From positions 124,001 through 188,000 of the forward strand of contig JAMXDE010000023.1 in the NCBI GenBank assembly GCA_026770025.1: a stretch of 64,000 nucleotides of DNA. Direction: 5' to 3'. The translations under genes were made by a program, and so were the position numbers. The DNA comes from Craspedostauros australis (lineage: Eukaryota; Bacillariophyta; Bacillariophyceae; Mastogloiales; Achnanthaceae). Below, in pieces: positions 20,928 through 30,662 of this stretch; the stretch's first letter is position 1, and each line of letters opens with the position of its first letter. Under the pieces are notes generated by a model. That model saw nothing but the letters and a program-made list of their open reading frames with translations, was not told the DNA's origin and did not search any database.

Positions 20928-22823
20928 TTACTCACTGTCATCATCGTCCGTATCTCTCGACGTGGTTGAGAACCTCGTGCAGTGCGTTGATCCATACATG
21001 GAATCTGAAAAGTGCTTTGTCGCTTCTGCAGCCGCTTCTGCCAAGCCGAGGCACTCGTTGTGGGTTTCGCTGAAGAGCGAAATCCGCTTTTCCTTGATCT
21101 TCTCGTCCCGTGCATCCAGCGCTGGACACACCATGAGAAGCATGTAGAGGACGATGAAGATCACATGCAAGGCCTCCCAGCTCTGGTTGGCATGGGCGAA
21201 ATTGACCAGCGTTGCCTGGAGTAGCTGCGTGACACCAGCCAAGGTGAACCCGACTCCCAGCAGCATGCCGAAGTACTTGAATCCCAGCCTGTCGGTCAGC
21301 GATGCGATGAAGACGGGGTAGAGGAACTGCCGGAAGAGGCTGTACATGTAGAAGCTCGTCTTCATGATGAGTGGATGGTGTCCGGCGAACAGCATGGAGA
21401 GCATCTGCGCCTGGCCGATGAATAGCGTCACGTAGGTTGCCGAAACGACCCCGAACCTATCGATGTAGGCTCCAGAGATGATGGACGCAAACGTTCCGAG
21501 GGACATCGCGACCGTGAAGTCCACGACCAGATCGTGCTGGACGTCTTGTGGGAATTCATGTCTATCATCGAGCTCCGTATTGAGCGATGCGACTGTGAAG
21601 GCTGTCGAGAAGGCGGGGACGATGAAGACCAGAAGCGCACGCCCGAACGCCCAGCTGAACAGCTGATCCTTGAAGGGATGATCCTTCAGGCTGATCGCTT
21701 GGGAGTTGAGGTTTGGTTCGTCACCCTCGAGGGCAAACTCGGACATGAGGAACGAGTCCGAACGGAGGAGCATCTTCTCGTCGTCTCGCAAGTACGAATC
21801 CAAAGGTGCCGTCATTATCAGCGATGCGCGCTGCGCTCGCGTGGTGTCCACTCCGTACATGTCGGCCTTCTCGTGCCAGAGTTTGGGCTCGGCGTAGATG
21901 CTGATCCGACTGCGACGCGCGCAGCGCGGTCGTGGGCTGCCCATGTCGTCCATCTCGTCCGCGTCGGGCTTCTCGTGCCAGAGCTTGGGCACCGCGTACG
22001 TGCTGATGCGACTGCGACGGGCGCGCAGCGGGGTGATTTCTTCCTGGAGATCCATGTCGTCGATGCCGAGCTTCTCGTGCCAGAGCTTGGGCACTGCGTA
22101 CGTGCTGATGCGACTGTGGCGGGCGCGCAGCGGGGTGAGCTCTTCCTCGATATCCTCCTCATCCATTTCTACATCGTCGATGACGCAAACTGCTGGGTCC
22201 TCGCGTTCGTAGGGCGTGTCTGGGTAGACCTTGGCCGCGATGACGCCGATGAGCACCACCACGAAGAAATAGTACTGGAAGATAGTTTCGTACGTGATGT
22301 GGTCGTAAGTTGCCCAGGCGAAATCGAAAACGGCGAAGACGGAAAAGCTCATGGCGACGGATCCGCTGAGGATGCTCATCATGAGGTATTCATTTCGCGG
22401 GAAGAGGTTTGAGATGTGGATGATGCAAGACGTGACGCCGGGACCTCCAAAGGCCAGGATGCTCATCCCGATCATGATGGAATGGTAGGATTCCGACTGC
22501 GCCACCACCTGCGACCCGAGAGCGACGAGAGCGGAGGACACGATGGAGCACATTCTGGGACCGAAGCAATCCAGCACGCTTCCGAGAAGGAGAGACGAGA
22601 TCATCGCCAAGCTGGATGCCACGGTGAAGATGGCGGTGGTCTGAGCAGGCGTCAACGCAGCGCCGCCTTCCTCCTTGCTGGCGGCCAGCACGGATCGATC
22701 GATGCTGGCCCAGCCGAAGATGATCCCTCCCATCAGCCCATTGTGGACGATGGCGAAACCAAACTTGGCCATGCGGGAGGCTGTCGACATTGGTGCCGGC
22801 TTGCTCATCTCGTGGTCCTGCAT
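20928..22823 (-). CDS. MFS transporter with a large triplicated central loop (SLC43/FMP42-like)
   Basis: Major-facilitator membrane transporter of 631 residues. The N-terminal half has six helices, beginning near FGFAIVHNGLMGGIIFGWAS, with LLLGSVLDCFGPR as the loop 2-3 motif and ISNLFPRNEYL, which resembles SLC43/FMP42 amino-acid and organic-acid carriers. The C-terminal half has six more (FGRALLVFIVPAFSTAF to VIFIVLYMLLMVCPA). The central cytosolic loop is long and holds three copies of a 34-residue unit (residues about 229-251, 263-285 and 297-319) centred on RRSRISTYAVPKLWHEK, separated by acidic linkers. The C-tail is polar and acidic (DTDDDD). The single frame starts at ATG 22823. The substrate cannot be told. 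Confidence 0.88.
   Translation of the reverse strand: MQDHEMSKPAPMSTASRMAKFGFAIVHNGLMGGIIFGWASIDRSVLAASKEEGGAALTPAQTTAIFTVASSLAMISSLLLGSVLDCFGPRMCSIVSSALVALGSQVVAQSESYHSIMIGMSILAFGGPGVTSCIIHISNLFPRNEYLMMSILSGSVAMSFSVFAVFDFAWATYDHITYETIFQYYFFVVVLIGVIAAKVYPDTPYEREDPAVCVIDDVEMDEEDIEEELTPLRARHSRISTYAVPKLWHEKLGIDDMDLQEEITPLRARRSRISTYAVPKLWHEKPDADEMDDMGSPRPRCARRSRISIYAEPKLWHEKADMYGVDTTRAQRASLIMTAPLDSYLRDDEKMLLRSDSFLMSEFALEGDEPNLNSQAISLKDHPFKDQLFSWAFGRALLVFIVPAFSTAFTVASLNTELDDRHEFPQDVQHDLVVDFTVAMSLGTFASIISGAYIDRFGVVSATYVTLFIGQAQMLSMLFAGHHPLIMKTSFYMYSLFRQFLYPVFIASLTDRLGFKYFGMLLGVGFTLAGVTQLLQATLVNFAHANQSWEALHVIFIVLYMLLMVCPALDARDEKIKEKRISLFSETHNECLGLAEAAAEATKHFSDSMYGSTHCTRFSTTSRDTDDDDSE
21867..22139 (-). 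repeat. three in-frame 102-bp repeats inside the MFS gene
   Basis: Period 102 bases (34 codons). Each unit encodes an Arg-Ser-rich patch followed by ISTYA(V/E)PKLWHEK. Units 1 and 2 are nearly identical; unit 3 has diverged in its first part. All three stay in frame, so they are part of the protein. Confidence 0.9.
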
Positions 22824-24482
22824 CTTCGCGCTGTTTCGTGGTGTCGTGGTTATATTGATGCTTGGAGAATTATAGTGCTTTCGTTGTCTTGCTCATTGAT
22901 TGTTCGATTGCTTGTCTAAGGAAGAGTAGGTCGTAGGTAGTCAAGCTCGTGAAGAGTGTGGAGTTATGAGCACTGTTGGAGTATGCTGCGGATGCCACTC
23001 GTGGAAGCGCGGTGTGAGCGAGGTTGCCGTGGGGCAGTACTGGTGCCACGATTTGATGTGTAGGGACGTGATATCAGACCATGTTATGCACCGTTTTGGG
23101 TTCGATGCCAGCACAGAGTGTGCGAGCGTAACTTTCTATTCCTCTCCACCAACCACGGGATATTTTCGGCCACGCTCGATAGGCGAAAAGCTCGAAATGG
23201 AGGGACGTTTCGAGTCTTTGGAGACAACACCGGGGCTTGGCACGCGTGATCTCCGTCTTCTTGTCCGTCTGCTTTGGCGTGATGCTTCGTGAAGTGGTGG
23301 CTGGTGGCTCTTGGAGACGCGGGCTGGTCCTTTCTTTTGGTGGTCCAAACTTGATTGGATAAGCCCTCAATCGAGGGGCTCGATGGTCACCACGTGCGAA
23401 AGCGAAGCCGCGCACGAGTCACGCGGTTGTTAATTATTGCACGATCGTGCCGCACAATCGTCGTATCAATGCGGTGTTACGGGTAGTCACAAACGGGGGC
23501 CCGATGACTCTTGCAAATTCTTCCTGGTTGCCACGAACCATACTCGCAGAGCACGACCACGAACTACGCGCGTTCAGTTTTTCGGAAGGTTGCGGCAAAT
23601 TATTTAATTGTCGAAACTTTAGTGCACACCCGTCTGGATTGTTCCTCATGTTTCGCACAGAACATGCGCACAATAGTTGTGAGTAACAACAATTCAACCG
23701 TCAGAATGTCTTCAATTAATGACAAGGAGAAGAGCGGAAGAAGAGTCTGGCCGAAGTGACACATCAATCCCGTGACATTGTCAAAGTCCCCATTCAACAC
23801 AAATGAGAACATCACATCATCGACAAAGCTTCGATTCTTGGTCAAAAGACGCAGCAAGGAAAAGCAAGAAACAGAACACGACACCACCAACCAGTGAGCG
23901 GACTTGTGTGTTGACTGCATGCAACCCACCACAACACCCCTTCCGATTTGCTCGGCGTGCCAAAACTGCTTTCAAACCGTTCTGCGAACATCACCTCTCT
24001 GTGATGCAATCGAAGCCTTCTTCACACAAGAGTGACTCGCGATCAACCGTTCCGCTGGTCCAAAGATCCAACTCCAACCATGAGCGCCGTGATTGTCACC
24101 ATGTCACCATGTCACCTCCACTTTGATCAACTGCGCCCAGCAGCAACAGCGACAGCGACGGCAGTAGCAACAACGACAACGACAACGACAACATCTCCAT
24201 TGACAGATCGTACCCCACCAAACAAAAGCGGCAACAGCATAAAATACTATTCTATAACCCAGCAACCAAGCAAGCCACCGAACCACACTGCATGCAACAA
24301 CGAAAAGAGGCAAGGCCGACACAAGCACGAGTGTGCCCACAGCAACACAATCGAAATCAAAAACAGAAACGGCGTGAACCAGAGCAACAGGCAGTAGCAA
24401 CAGTGGCAACGATAGCAGTGGCAACAGTATCAGCGGCAACGGTAGATCGTAACTGCTCATCTCAACAAGAAAGAGAAGGAAG
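22824..24482. other. long divergent intergenic region between two MFS genes
   Basis: A 1.66-kb region between the minus-strand MFS gene and the plus-strand sugar transporter. No frame shows a domain. The right end (about 24130-24200 and 24390-24450) is rich in CAA/CAG/CGA-type triplets (gcaacag, gacaacgacaac), probably the leader of the sugar transporter. Both promoters should lie here. Confidence 0.5.
24135..24200. repeat. imperfect GACAAC/CAGCGA hexamer repeat
   Basis: A run of related six-base units (acagcg, gcaaca, acgaca) upstream of the sugar transporter. A second patch with the same flavour lies at about 24390-24450. Confidence 0.7.
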
Positions 24483-26748
24483 ATGACATCGCTGTCCGCC
24501 GGCAACGATGCCAAGCCCGCGGTGGGGGACAAGGCTGCAATCCACATGTACAAATCGCACGAGGGCGAGCATCCTGGGGATTTCAGCGACCACAGCATGA
24601 AGATAACGCGATCGACCTACATCTTCGCGATGTGCGCTGCCATCAACTCGTGCAACCTCGGCTATGACATCGGGGTGAATACCAATGCAGGACCGTTGAT
24701 CCAGAGAGACCTCGGTCTGTCGAGACAGGAGAGAGAGATCTTCATCGGCGCCCTCAACTTCTGGTCCATGTTCGGCTCCCTCGTTGCGCAGTGGATCTCG
24801 GATCGGTACGGCCGGAGACGTTCGTTCATGGTGGCGGCCGTCTCCTTTCTCTTTGGGATCGTCATCATGGCCATTGCTCAATCCTACACAGTGCTGATGA
24901 TTGGGCGAGTATTCGTCGGTCTCGCGATTGGATTCGGCCTTGCGGTAAGCTGAGTTGTGACGTGCATGGCGCGATGGCATTGCATGCGGAGTTGCGCCAT
25001 GGATTCGGATGACTACTTTACTTCATGACGCCCTGTGCGACTCGGCGTGGTCAACGCTCCGCCCGTGCAAGCATCACAGAAGTCACCGATACAAAGAGTT
25101 CTCATCCTGTTGTCGCTGCATTGGTCACCACCATACGCGTTCTCAGTATTATGCATTCGTTCGCATTTCTTCATGCGGATCATCTGCGCCCCCTTTCTTT
25201 CTCACCCATCCACTTGCAATAAACGCATGCATTACACATCCAATTGCCGCACTCGTTCGTTCGGTTACAATCACGCACAACCAATGCACGGTCGATGCAC
25301 ATGACCATGCGTCACACATACCAATACATACCAATACATACCAACACACTCTCTAGGTTGATCCCCTGTACATCGCAGAAATATCACCCGCCTCCCATCG
25401 CGGTGAATTGGTGACATGGAGCGAGATCGCCACAAACGTGGGCATCGTCTTGGGCTTTGCCTCCGGTTTGGTGTTCTACTCGCTCGATGATGACATGGAA
25501 TGGAGGGTGCTATTCCTCATGGGCGGAATCTTGCCAATCGTCATGATCATCCTCGTGTCCACCGTGATGCCGGAATCGCCGCGCTGGCTTGTCGCTCAAG
25601 GGCGCGAATCGGAGGCAAAGGATGTGCTGCGCCAGATCTACCCCAACGATTTCAATATCGACCCCATCGTGCAAGGTATCACGGAGGCCATCGAAAGAGA
25701 GGAGCTGGCGGAGCACGCGGTGGGATGGAACATCATCTTCTTCCCCACACCCGCCGTGCGTCGGATGTTGATGGTCGGCGTGGGAACGGCCATCGCACAG
25801 CAAGCGGTCGGAATCGATGCCATCCAGAACTATCTCATCGACGTGCTGGAAAAGGCCGGCATCGAATCCGGCCGGGGGCAGCTCTGGCTTCTCATCCTCC
25901 TCGGCGTCATCAAGCTTGTCTTCATCGTCCTGGGCGGAAAGCTATTTGATCGGCGCGGCCGCAAGCCTCTCCTTTTGTTGTCGCTCGGAGGTACGTCGTG
26001 GTTTGCGAAATGATAGTGCTGTATGCATCGTTTCCGGTGCTTGGTGCGGTTGAGAATATTCTTTGTTTCTGCACTGTGCAATGCTGGCCGATTCGGCTTG
26101 TGTTCAGTCTGGATGCCGCGTTGGGATTTGGGGGAGCGCCTGTCAGGGCACCTGATTGGTCTCTCACACCACCCCACGCCACATCACACACGTCACAACA
26201 ACTCACAACGTTCTCTTGGCTTGCTTCATCCACTACGGTCGCACCTCATCCGCTCATGATACACGTCAGGTATGATGGTGTCGCTGATCGTGGTCAGCAT
26301 CACCTTTGTGGACGATGTCAACACATCCGAGGCATCGATCGCCGTTGTTGGGCTGGGCTTCTATCTCGCATTCTTCAGCATCGGCATGGGCCCGGGTGCC
26401 TGGTTGATCCCTTCGGAAGTCTTTCCAAGCAGCGTCCGCACCAAGGCGATGAGCGTCGCGACCTTCTTCAACCGCTTGACGGGGACCTTGATGTCCTCCA
26501 CCTTCCTTTCCACTGCATCGGCGATGAGTTGGACGGGGGCCTTCCTGCTGCTTGCCGCCGTCTGCACAATATCGGCGCTCTTCATCTTCTTCTATCTGCC
26601 AGAAACGAAAGGCAGGTCGTTGGAGGATATGTCCATGTACTTTGCCGAAATCACCGGCGATCAAAGCTTGCTGGAGGCGGAAGACAAGGCCGTGGAGAAG
26701 CGACGATCTACCGCAGCGGCAGAGATCGAGGCAGTCACACTCAGCTAG
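24483..26748 (+). CDS. sugar porter (MFS SP family), three exons
   Basis: Proton-linked or facilitative monosaccharide transporter of 524 residues. Exons are 24483-24944, 25357-25990 and 26270-26748, with donors GTAAGC and GTACGT, acceptors TAG and CAG, and phases 0 and 1 that agree. Diagnostic sugar-porter motifs are present in order: GYDIGVN in helix 1, SDRYGRRRS after helix 2, PLYIAEISPASHRGELVTW spanning the first junction, PESPRWL in the central loop, GKLFDRRGRKPLL, IPSEVFPSSVRTKAMS, and PETKGRSLE at the end of helix 12. The region around helix 7 reads GTAIAQQAVGIDAIQNYLI, close to the family's QQxxGxNxxxYY but with D in place of N and QN in place of YY, so its substrate range may be unusual. 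Plasma or vacuolar membrane is not decided by sequence. Confidence 0.94.
25314..25347. repeat. 10-bp tandem repeat in sugar-transporter intron 1
   Basis: Three copies of ataccaatac (last one ataccaacac) directly before the 3' splice site, supplying a pyrimidine/AC-rich tract. Confidence 0.8.
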
Positions 26749-27396
26749 TGGCAGCAGCCGAAGTATCTGAGGGCCATCCCATTTCGCGTTGACCCCTGCT
26801 TCTCAGTTGCGTCTTCATCTTTCATATCTCGTATCTCGTGTACGTGCAACAAATCATCCAACTCATCCAACTCACCCAGGACAACTTCGCTCGTCTGCTC
26901 AATGGTCTTGGAGGTCAAAGGTGCAACTTCGTGAACCAAATCAATGCGGGTATATCTGCTACAGCATACGCTGCGATTGGGACAACTAGGATCAGCATGA
27001 AGGTCAACATGGGGCAGACCAGCAGCCCATCGCACATTGGAGTAAGAGTAGGATACCCACACTACGTACGTATCATCCTCAAAAGGCTAATAATCGTCGT
27101 CATCAGATTCGTTGCTGCCCTCCGCGCTTGACATTTCCTTGTTGTCTGTGCTCGCATTACTCCACCATGCAGACACTTGCAGAACACTGCTCGTTGCCAC
27201 GAGGACATACTCTCCAGAGTGCATCACGCTGGAATAGTATGATGGACCCAGGTGCTTGATTCGCAGCCCTCTATCTCGACTTACTCCCACGTTGTTCATC
27301 CATGAGTGTCCCTACATCTGTGCCACTCAGAACAACCATTGACGCAGAAGCGTCACTTCGTACTTGACATCAGCTGCAGTTCTGCCCCGCTCTCGT
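26749..27396. other. intergenic region, tail to tail, with one minor frame
   Basis: Between the 3' ends of the sugar transporter and the ankyrin gene. A minus-strand 70-codon frame (27087-27299) ends in an acidic SNESDDDDY tail and might be a small gene or a remnant exon; I do not recognise it and call no gene. Confidence 0.4.
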
Positions 27397-29181
27397 TCAC
27401 GTGAGCTTCTCCAAATAGGTGACAACTCCGTAATACAAGAATCCTTCGCGCCGAACGCACTCGAGTGGAGTCTTCCCATCGTCGTTGCGAGCATTGAGAT
27501 CAGCTCCACACGACTCCATCAGATACTTCACAACCTTCAAATACTCGCCATGAAGGCTAGTTGAACATACTGAGTGGAGCAAGGTGTTTCCATGTGCATC
27601 TCGGGTGCTGATATCCGCCCTACGTGACACCAGCCACCTCATGGCATCCAAATTGCCGAATCTGCATGCTCTCTGGAGTGCCGTTTCTCCATTTCCCCCT
27701 CGAATGTGGATATCCGCTCCGCATGACTCCACCAGATACGTCACTGTACTTATTTCGAAGAAAAGAATCGCCATGTGAAACGCGGTATCTCCTCTGTCAT
27801 CCTGGACATTGACATCCACCCCACATGACCCTGCCAGATACTTCGCGACTTCAAAATGACCGTGCATGAGTGCCGTGCAAAATGCCAAGCGCCAATTATT
27901 CTCCTGTATGTTGACATCTGCTTGGCATGACTCTACGAGATACTGCACAATATTCAAGTGACCATTTTCGCACGTCTCACAAAGTGCCCTTTCCAGCTCA
28001 TAACGGCCAAGGCCTCCATCCATCGTCAGAAACTTCATCAAATACTTCGCAACTTCCAGATGACCATTGAAGAACGCATGATCCAACGCAGATCCGCGAT
28101 AGCTGGCTCTGATGGTGATATCTGGCGTGCAGGACTCCACAAGATATTTCACAACATTCAAATGTCCGTTGGAGGATGCAACGTGAAGGGGCGTCTGTTC
28201 GTGCTTGTTTTGAAGATTGATATTGGCTCTGCGTGATGTCATGATGCATTTCACGATGTCCAGATGCCCGTTGGAGCATGCAACATGAAGCGCTGCATCT
28301 TTGCTGTCTCCGTGTTGGATATTGAGATTCACCTTCAAGGATTTCGCCAAGCACTTGACGACGTCCGAATTGGTACTGAAACATGCCTGTCGCAGCACAG
28401 TATTGCCATCATTGTTTTGGAGATTGGCATCCAGCGTATCTGACCCCAATAAATACTTCATCACATCGACGTGACCCTTCAAACACGCATTGTGCAGTGC
28501 GGTGTTGCCGTAGTTATCCTGGATGTTGACTTTGGCTTCACATGGCCCGACCAGGTATTCCACAACATCCAGATGACCCTGAAGACATGCACCATGGAGT
28601 ACTGTTCCGCCTGCGACGTCTTGGCTGGTCACATCTGCACCGAAGGATTCTACCAAGGTTCTTCCGACATCCACATGACCTTCAAAGCAGGCGTCGTGGA
28701 GGGCAGTCTTGCCTTGCGTATCTTGGAGATCGACATCGATGCTCGGCAAGTCTGCCAGGTATGACACCACATCCAAGTTGCCTTGAGCACATGCGTAATG
28801 GAGTGCGGCCTCGCCATCGTCAGATTGGACGCTGGGATCGGCTTCGCAGGATTCCACCAAGTGCAACACCATGTCAAGCTGCCCGCTGATGCATGCATGA
28901 TGAAGCAGAGTCCTCTCAGCGCTGTCCTTGACTGTGTCGATGGAGGTCTGTGGGAAGCGGCGTTTCCATGCATCGATCAAGTCCACATTGCCTTGTTGTG
29001 CGGCACGTATCAAGTCTAGGTTGCTGATGCTGATGCTGTCGCTGTTACCGGCGGCGGCAGCCGAGAGAGAGTCTTTCATGTTTGTATTGTGGTGTGCGGT
29101 GGTGAGGCCATCGTTGAGGATATTGCTCGTGCGTATTGGCAACACGAACAAGAAGCCAAGTGACAGCAGATTGAATACCAT
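27397..29181 (-). CDS. ankyrin-repeat protein with N-terminal signal peptide
   Basis: A 594-residue protein built almost entirely of ankyrin repeats, which mediate protein binding. It starts with a hydrophobic segment (MVFNLLSLGFLFVLPIRTSN) that looks like a signal peptide or anchor, then a short polar linker. From about residue 52 to the end there are 15-16 repeats of about 34 residues, with the pattern G-x-TALH-x-AC-x-x-GHLDVV-x-YLVES-x-x-AD-x-N-x-QD. Repeats 2-5 and 7-8 are canonical; 6 and 9-12 are degenerate. No other domain is seen. Most ankyrin proteins are cytosolic, so the signal peptide is unusual and suggests the ER, secretory pathway or complex plastid. Its targets are unknown. 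Confidence 0.9.
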   Translation of the reverse strand: MVFNLLSLGFLFVLPIRTSNILNDGLTTAHHNTNMKDSLSAAAAGNSDSISISNLDLIRAAQQGNVDLIDAWKRRFPQTSIDTVKDSAERTLLHHACISGQLDMVLHLVESCEADPSVQSDDGEAALHYACAQGNLDVVSYLADLPSIDVDLQDTQGKTALHDACFEGHVDVGRTLVESFGADVTSQDVAGGTVLHGACLQGHLDVVEYLVGPCEAKVNIQDNYGNTALHNACLKGHVDVMKYLLGSDTLDANLQNNDGNTVLRQACFSTNSDVVKCLAKSLKVNLNIQHGDSKDAALHVACSNGHLDIVKCIMTSRRANINLQNKHEQTPLHVASSNGHLNVVKYLVESCTPDITIRASYRGSALDHAFFNGHLEVAKYLMKFLTMDGGLGRYELERALCETCENGHLNIVQYLVESCQADVNIQENNWRLAFCTALMHGHFEVAKYLAGSCGVDVNVQDDRGDTAFHMAILFFEISTVTYLVESCGADIHIRGGNGETALQRACRFGNLDAMRWLVSRRADISTRDAHGNTLLHSVCSTSLHGEYLKVVKYLMESCGADLNARNDDGKTPLECVRREGFLYYGVVTYLEKLT

Positions 29182-30662
29182 GAGACAGTTTCAAAAGCGA
29201 ACGTGGGTGATAGATGGGATGAAGTGAGGTGTGGAGTGCAATGCAGTGCACCAGAGTATCTTGAGACAGAATAGAGCAGTCAGGAAGGTGGTTGCTCGGA
29301 GGCGTGAATGGGCAATGTCTTGGCCCAGTACTTGATAATAGTTGCCACTTGCTACTTGCTCATTTGGTACCTCGATACCAACAGTTCGGTGGCTCGTTTG
29401 GTTCGTCTGGAGATGTTTGAAGTTATGCCGCGTTTCCACATTTTATGGTAGGATGTCATGAAGGGTGACTTTTTATGTCGCTTGCTTCTGATTGTTTGGG
29501 TTGATCAAGAGCGTTGTTGCTAGTGGCGGTATCAGTGTGGATAGGGGTGTATTGACTCGACTGTGTGCCGTGCTTTATACTGTTGGCATCCATGAGCGTG
29601 GACGGAAATGCAACTATCACCGTGGATGTCAGCGTGGACACACACGCACGTGTGTGTAATAGTCGTGATGTTGGCTTTCGTGTACATGCATGGTATGGTA
29701 TGGCACCATGGAGTATTCACAGCCTGAAAGCGTCGATCGGATCGTGTGGGACTGTTCCTGCTGCCTTGCAGAGTGGAGTGAGCTTCTTCGTCCGTTCACG
29801 TGTCGGCCGTTGAACGCCATCATCTCCTTCCCGCGCGGTAGACGGATAATAGGATACGCGTGCAGCACAGATGTGATGCGGATCAATAACACTCGTGCTC
29901 GCAGAGTGATGGTATTTGTTTGATCGTGGAGACAAGATTCGCAACGGTGGTCCTTGGCTTATCGAACCTCGCGGAGTACACCTTGCTTCAGCGTCATCTC
30001 ATGGTCGGTCGGAGTTTGTTGCGTTGGACGGCATCTGCTGCCAGGAGCGGGATGGTGTCGGCACTCATCAACTGTTTCCACTGGCTCGTTCGTTGCACGA
30101 GTAGCTCGTATAATACCACACAAGACTACTCAACTCTCCTTGTGTGCTACGTGAGTGCCACACTACTTCTCCGTTGGAACAGTGATTGGTAGAGTATGGG
30201 ACAAGTACTATGTGCGTACTCGTATGCATCATTATTATGGTCGTCTCCTACTCATCATCCACATCGGCCTCACCTGTCGCCATCTTCCTGGCGTCGGGAC
30301 CGTTCATGATGTGCTTGGTTGTGGTTGGGAATTGACTCGTCGGATTCAACAATGATACCAGTCCTACGAGACAAGTAGAAATGAAACTACCGTTTGGTCG
30401 TAGTCTATGTTAGGAGAAATACACCTATGCCAAATATGTTAGAGTGCTACGAGCTAGACATACCAGTACTTGCATGCATGTCACAGAATAAATTGCTTCT
30501 TGTTGCAGGAGTAGAGCATGGTGTACGCTATCCTCTATGCCTCATGCTTTGGACGCGTGGTGACTTTATTGTTGCTTCGCTGCTGGCATTGTTGTGGTGC
30601 GTGGTGGTGTTTCAACAAACGCAAGGACAGGACGCCTGAACAATGCACTTGCTCGACTCTTG
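29182..30662. other. intergenic region
   Basis: A 1.48-kb region upstream of the ankyrin gene and, at its right end, the start of the 3' flank of the DUF399-like gene. A TACTCGTA octamer lies near 30217. No domain-bearing frame, RNA gene or long repeat is seen. Confidence 0.5.

Noticed and set aside
21534-22412. 292-codon plus-strand frame
   Set aside because: It is a shadow of the MFS transporter, including its triplicated loop.
27087-27299. 70-codon minus-strand frame with acidic tail
   Set aside because: No recognisable family and no splice signals linking it to a neighbour; left as a remark in the gap entry.
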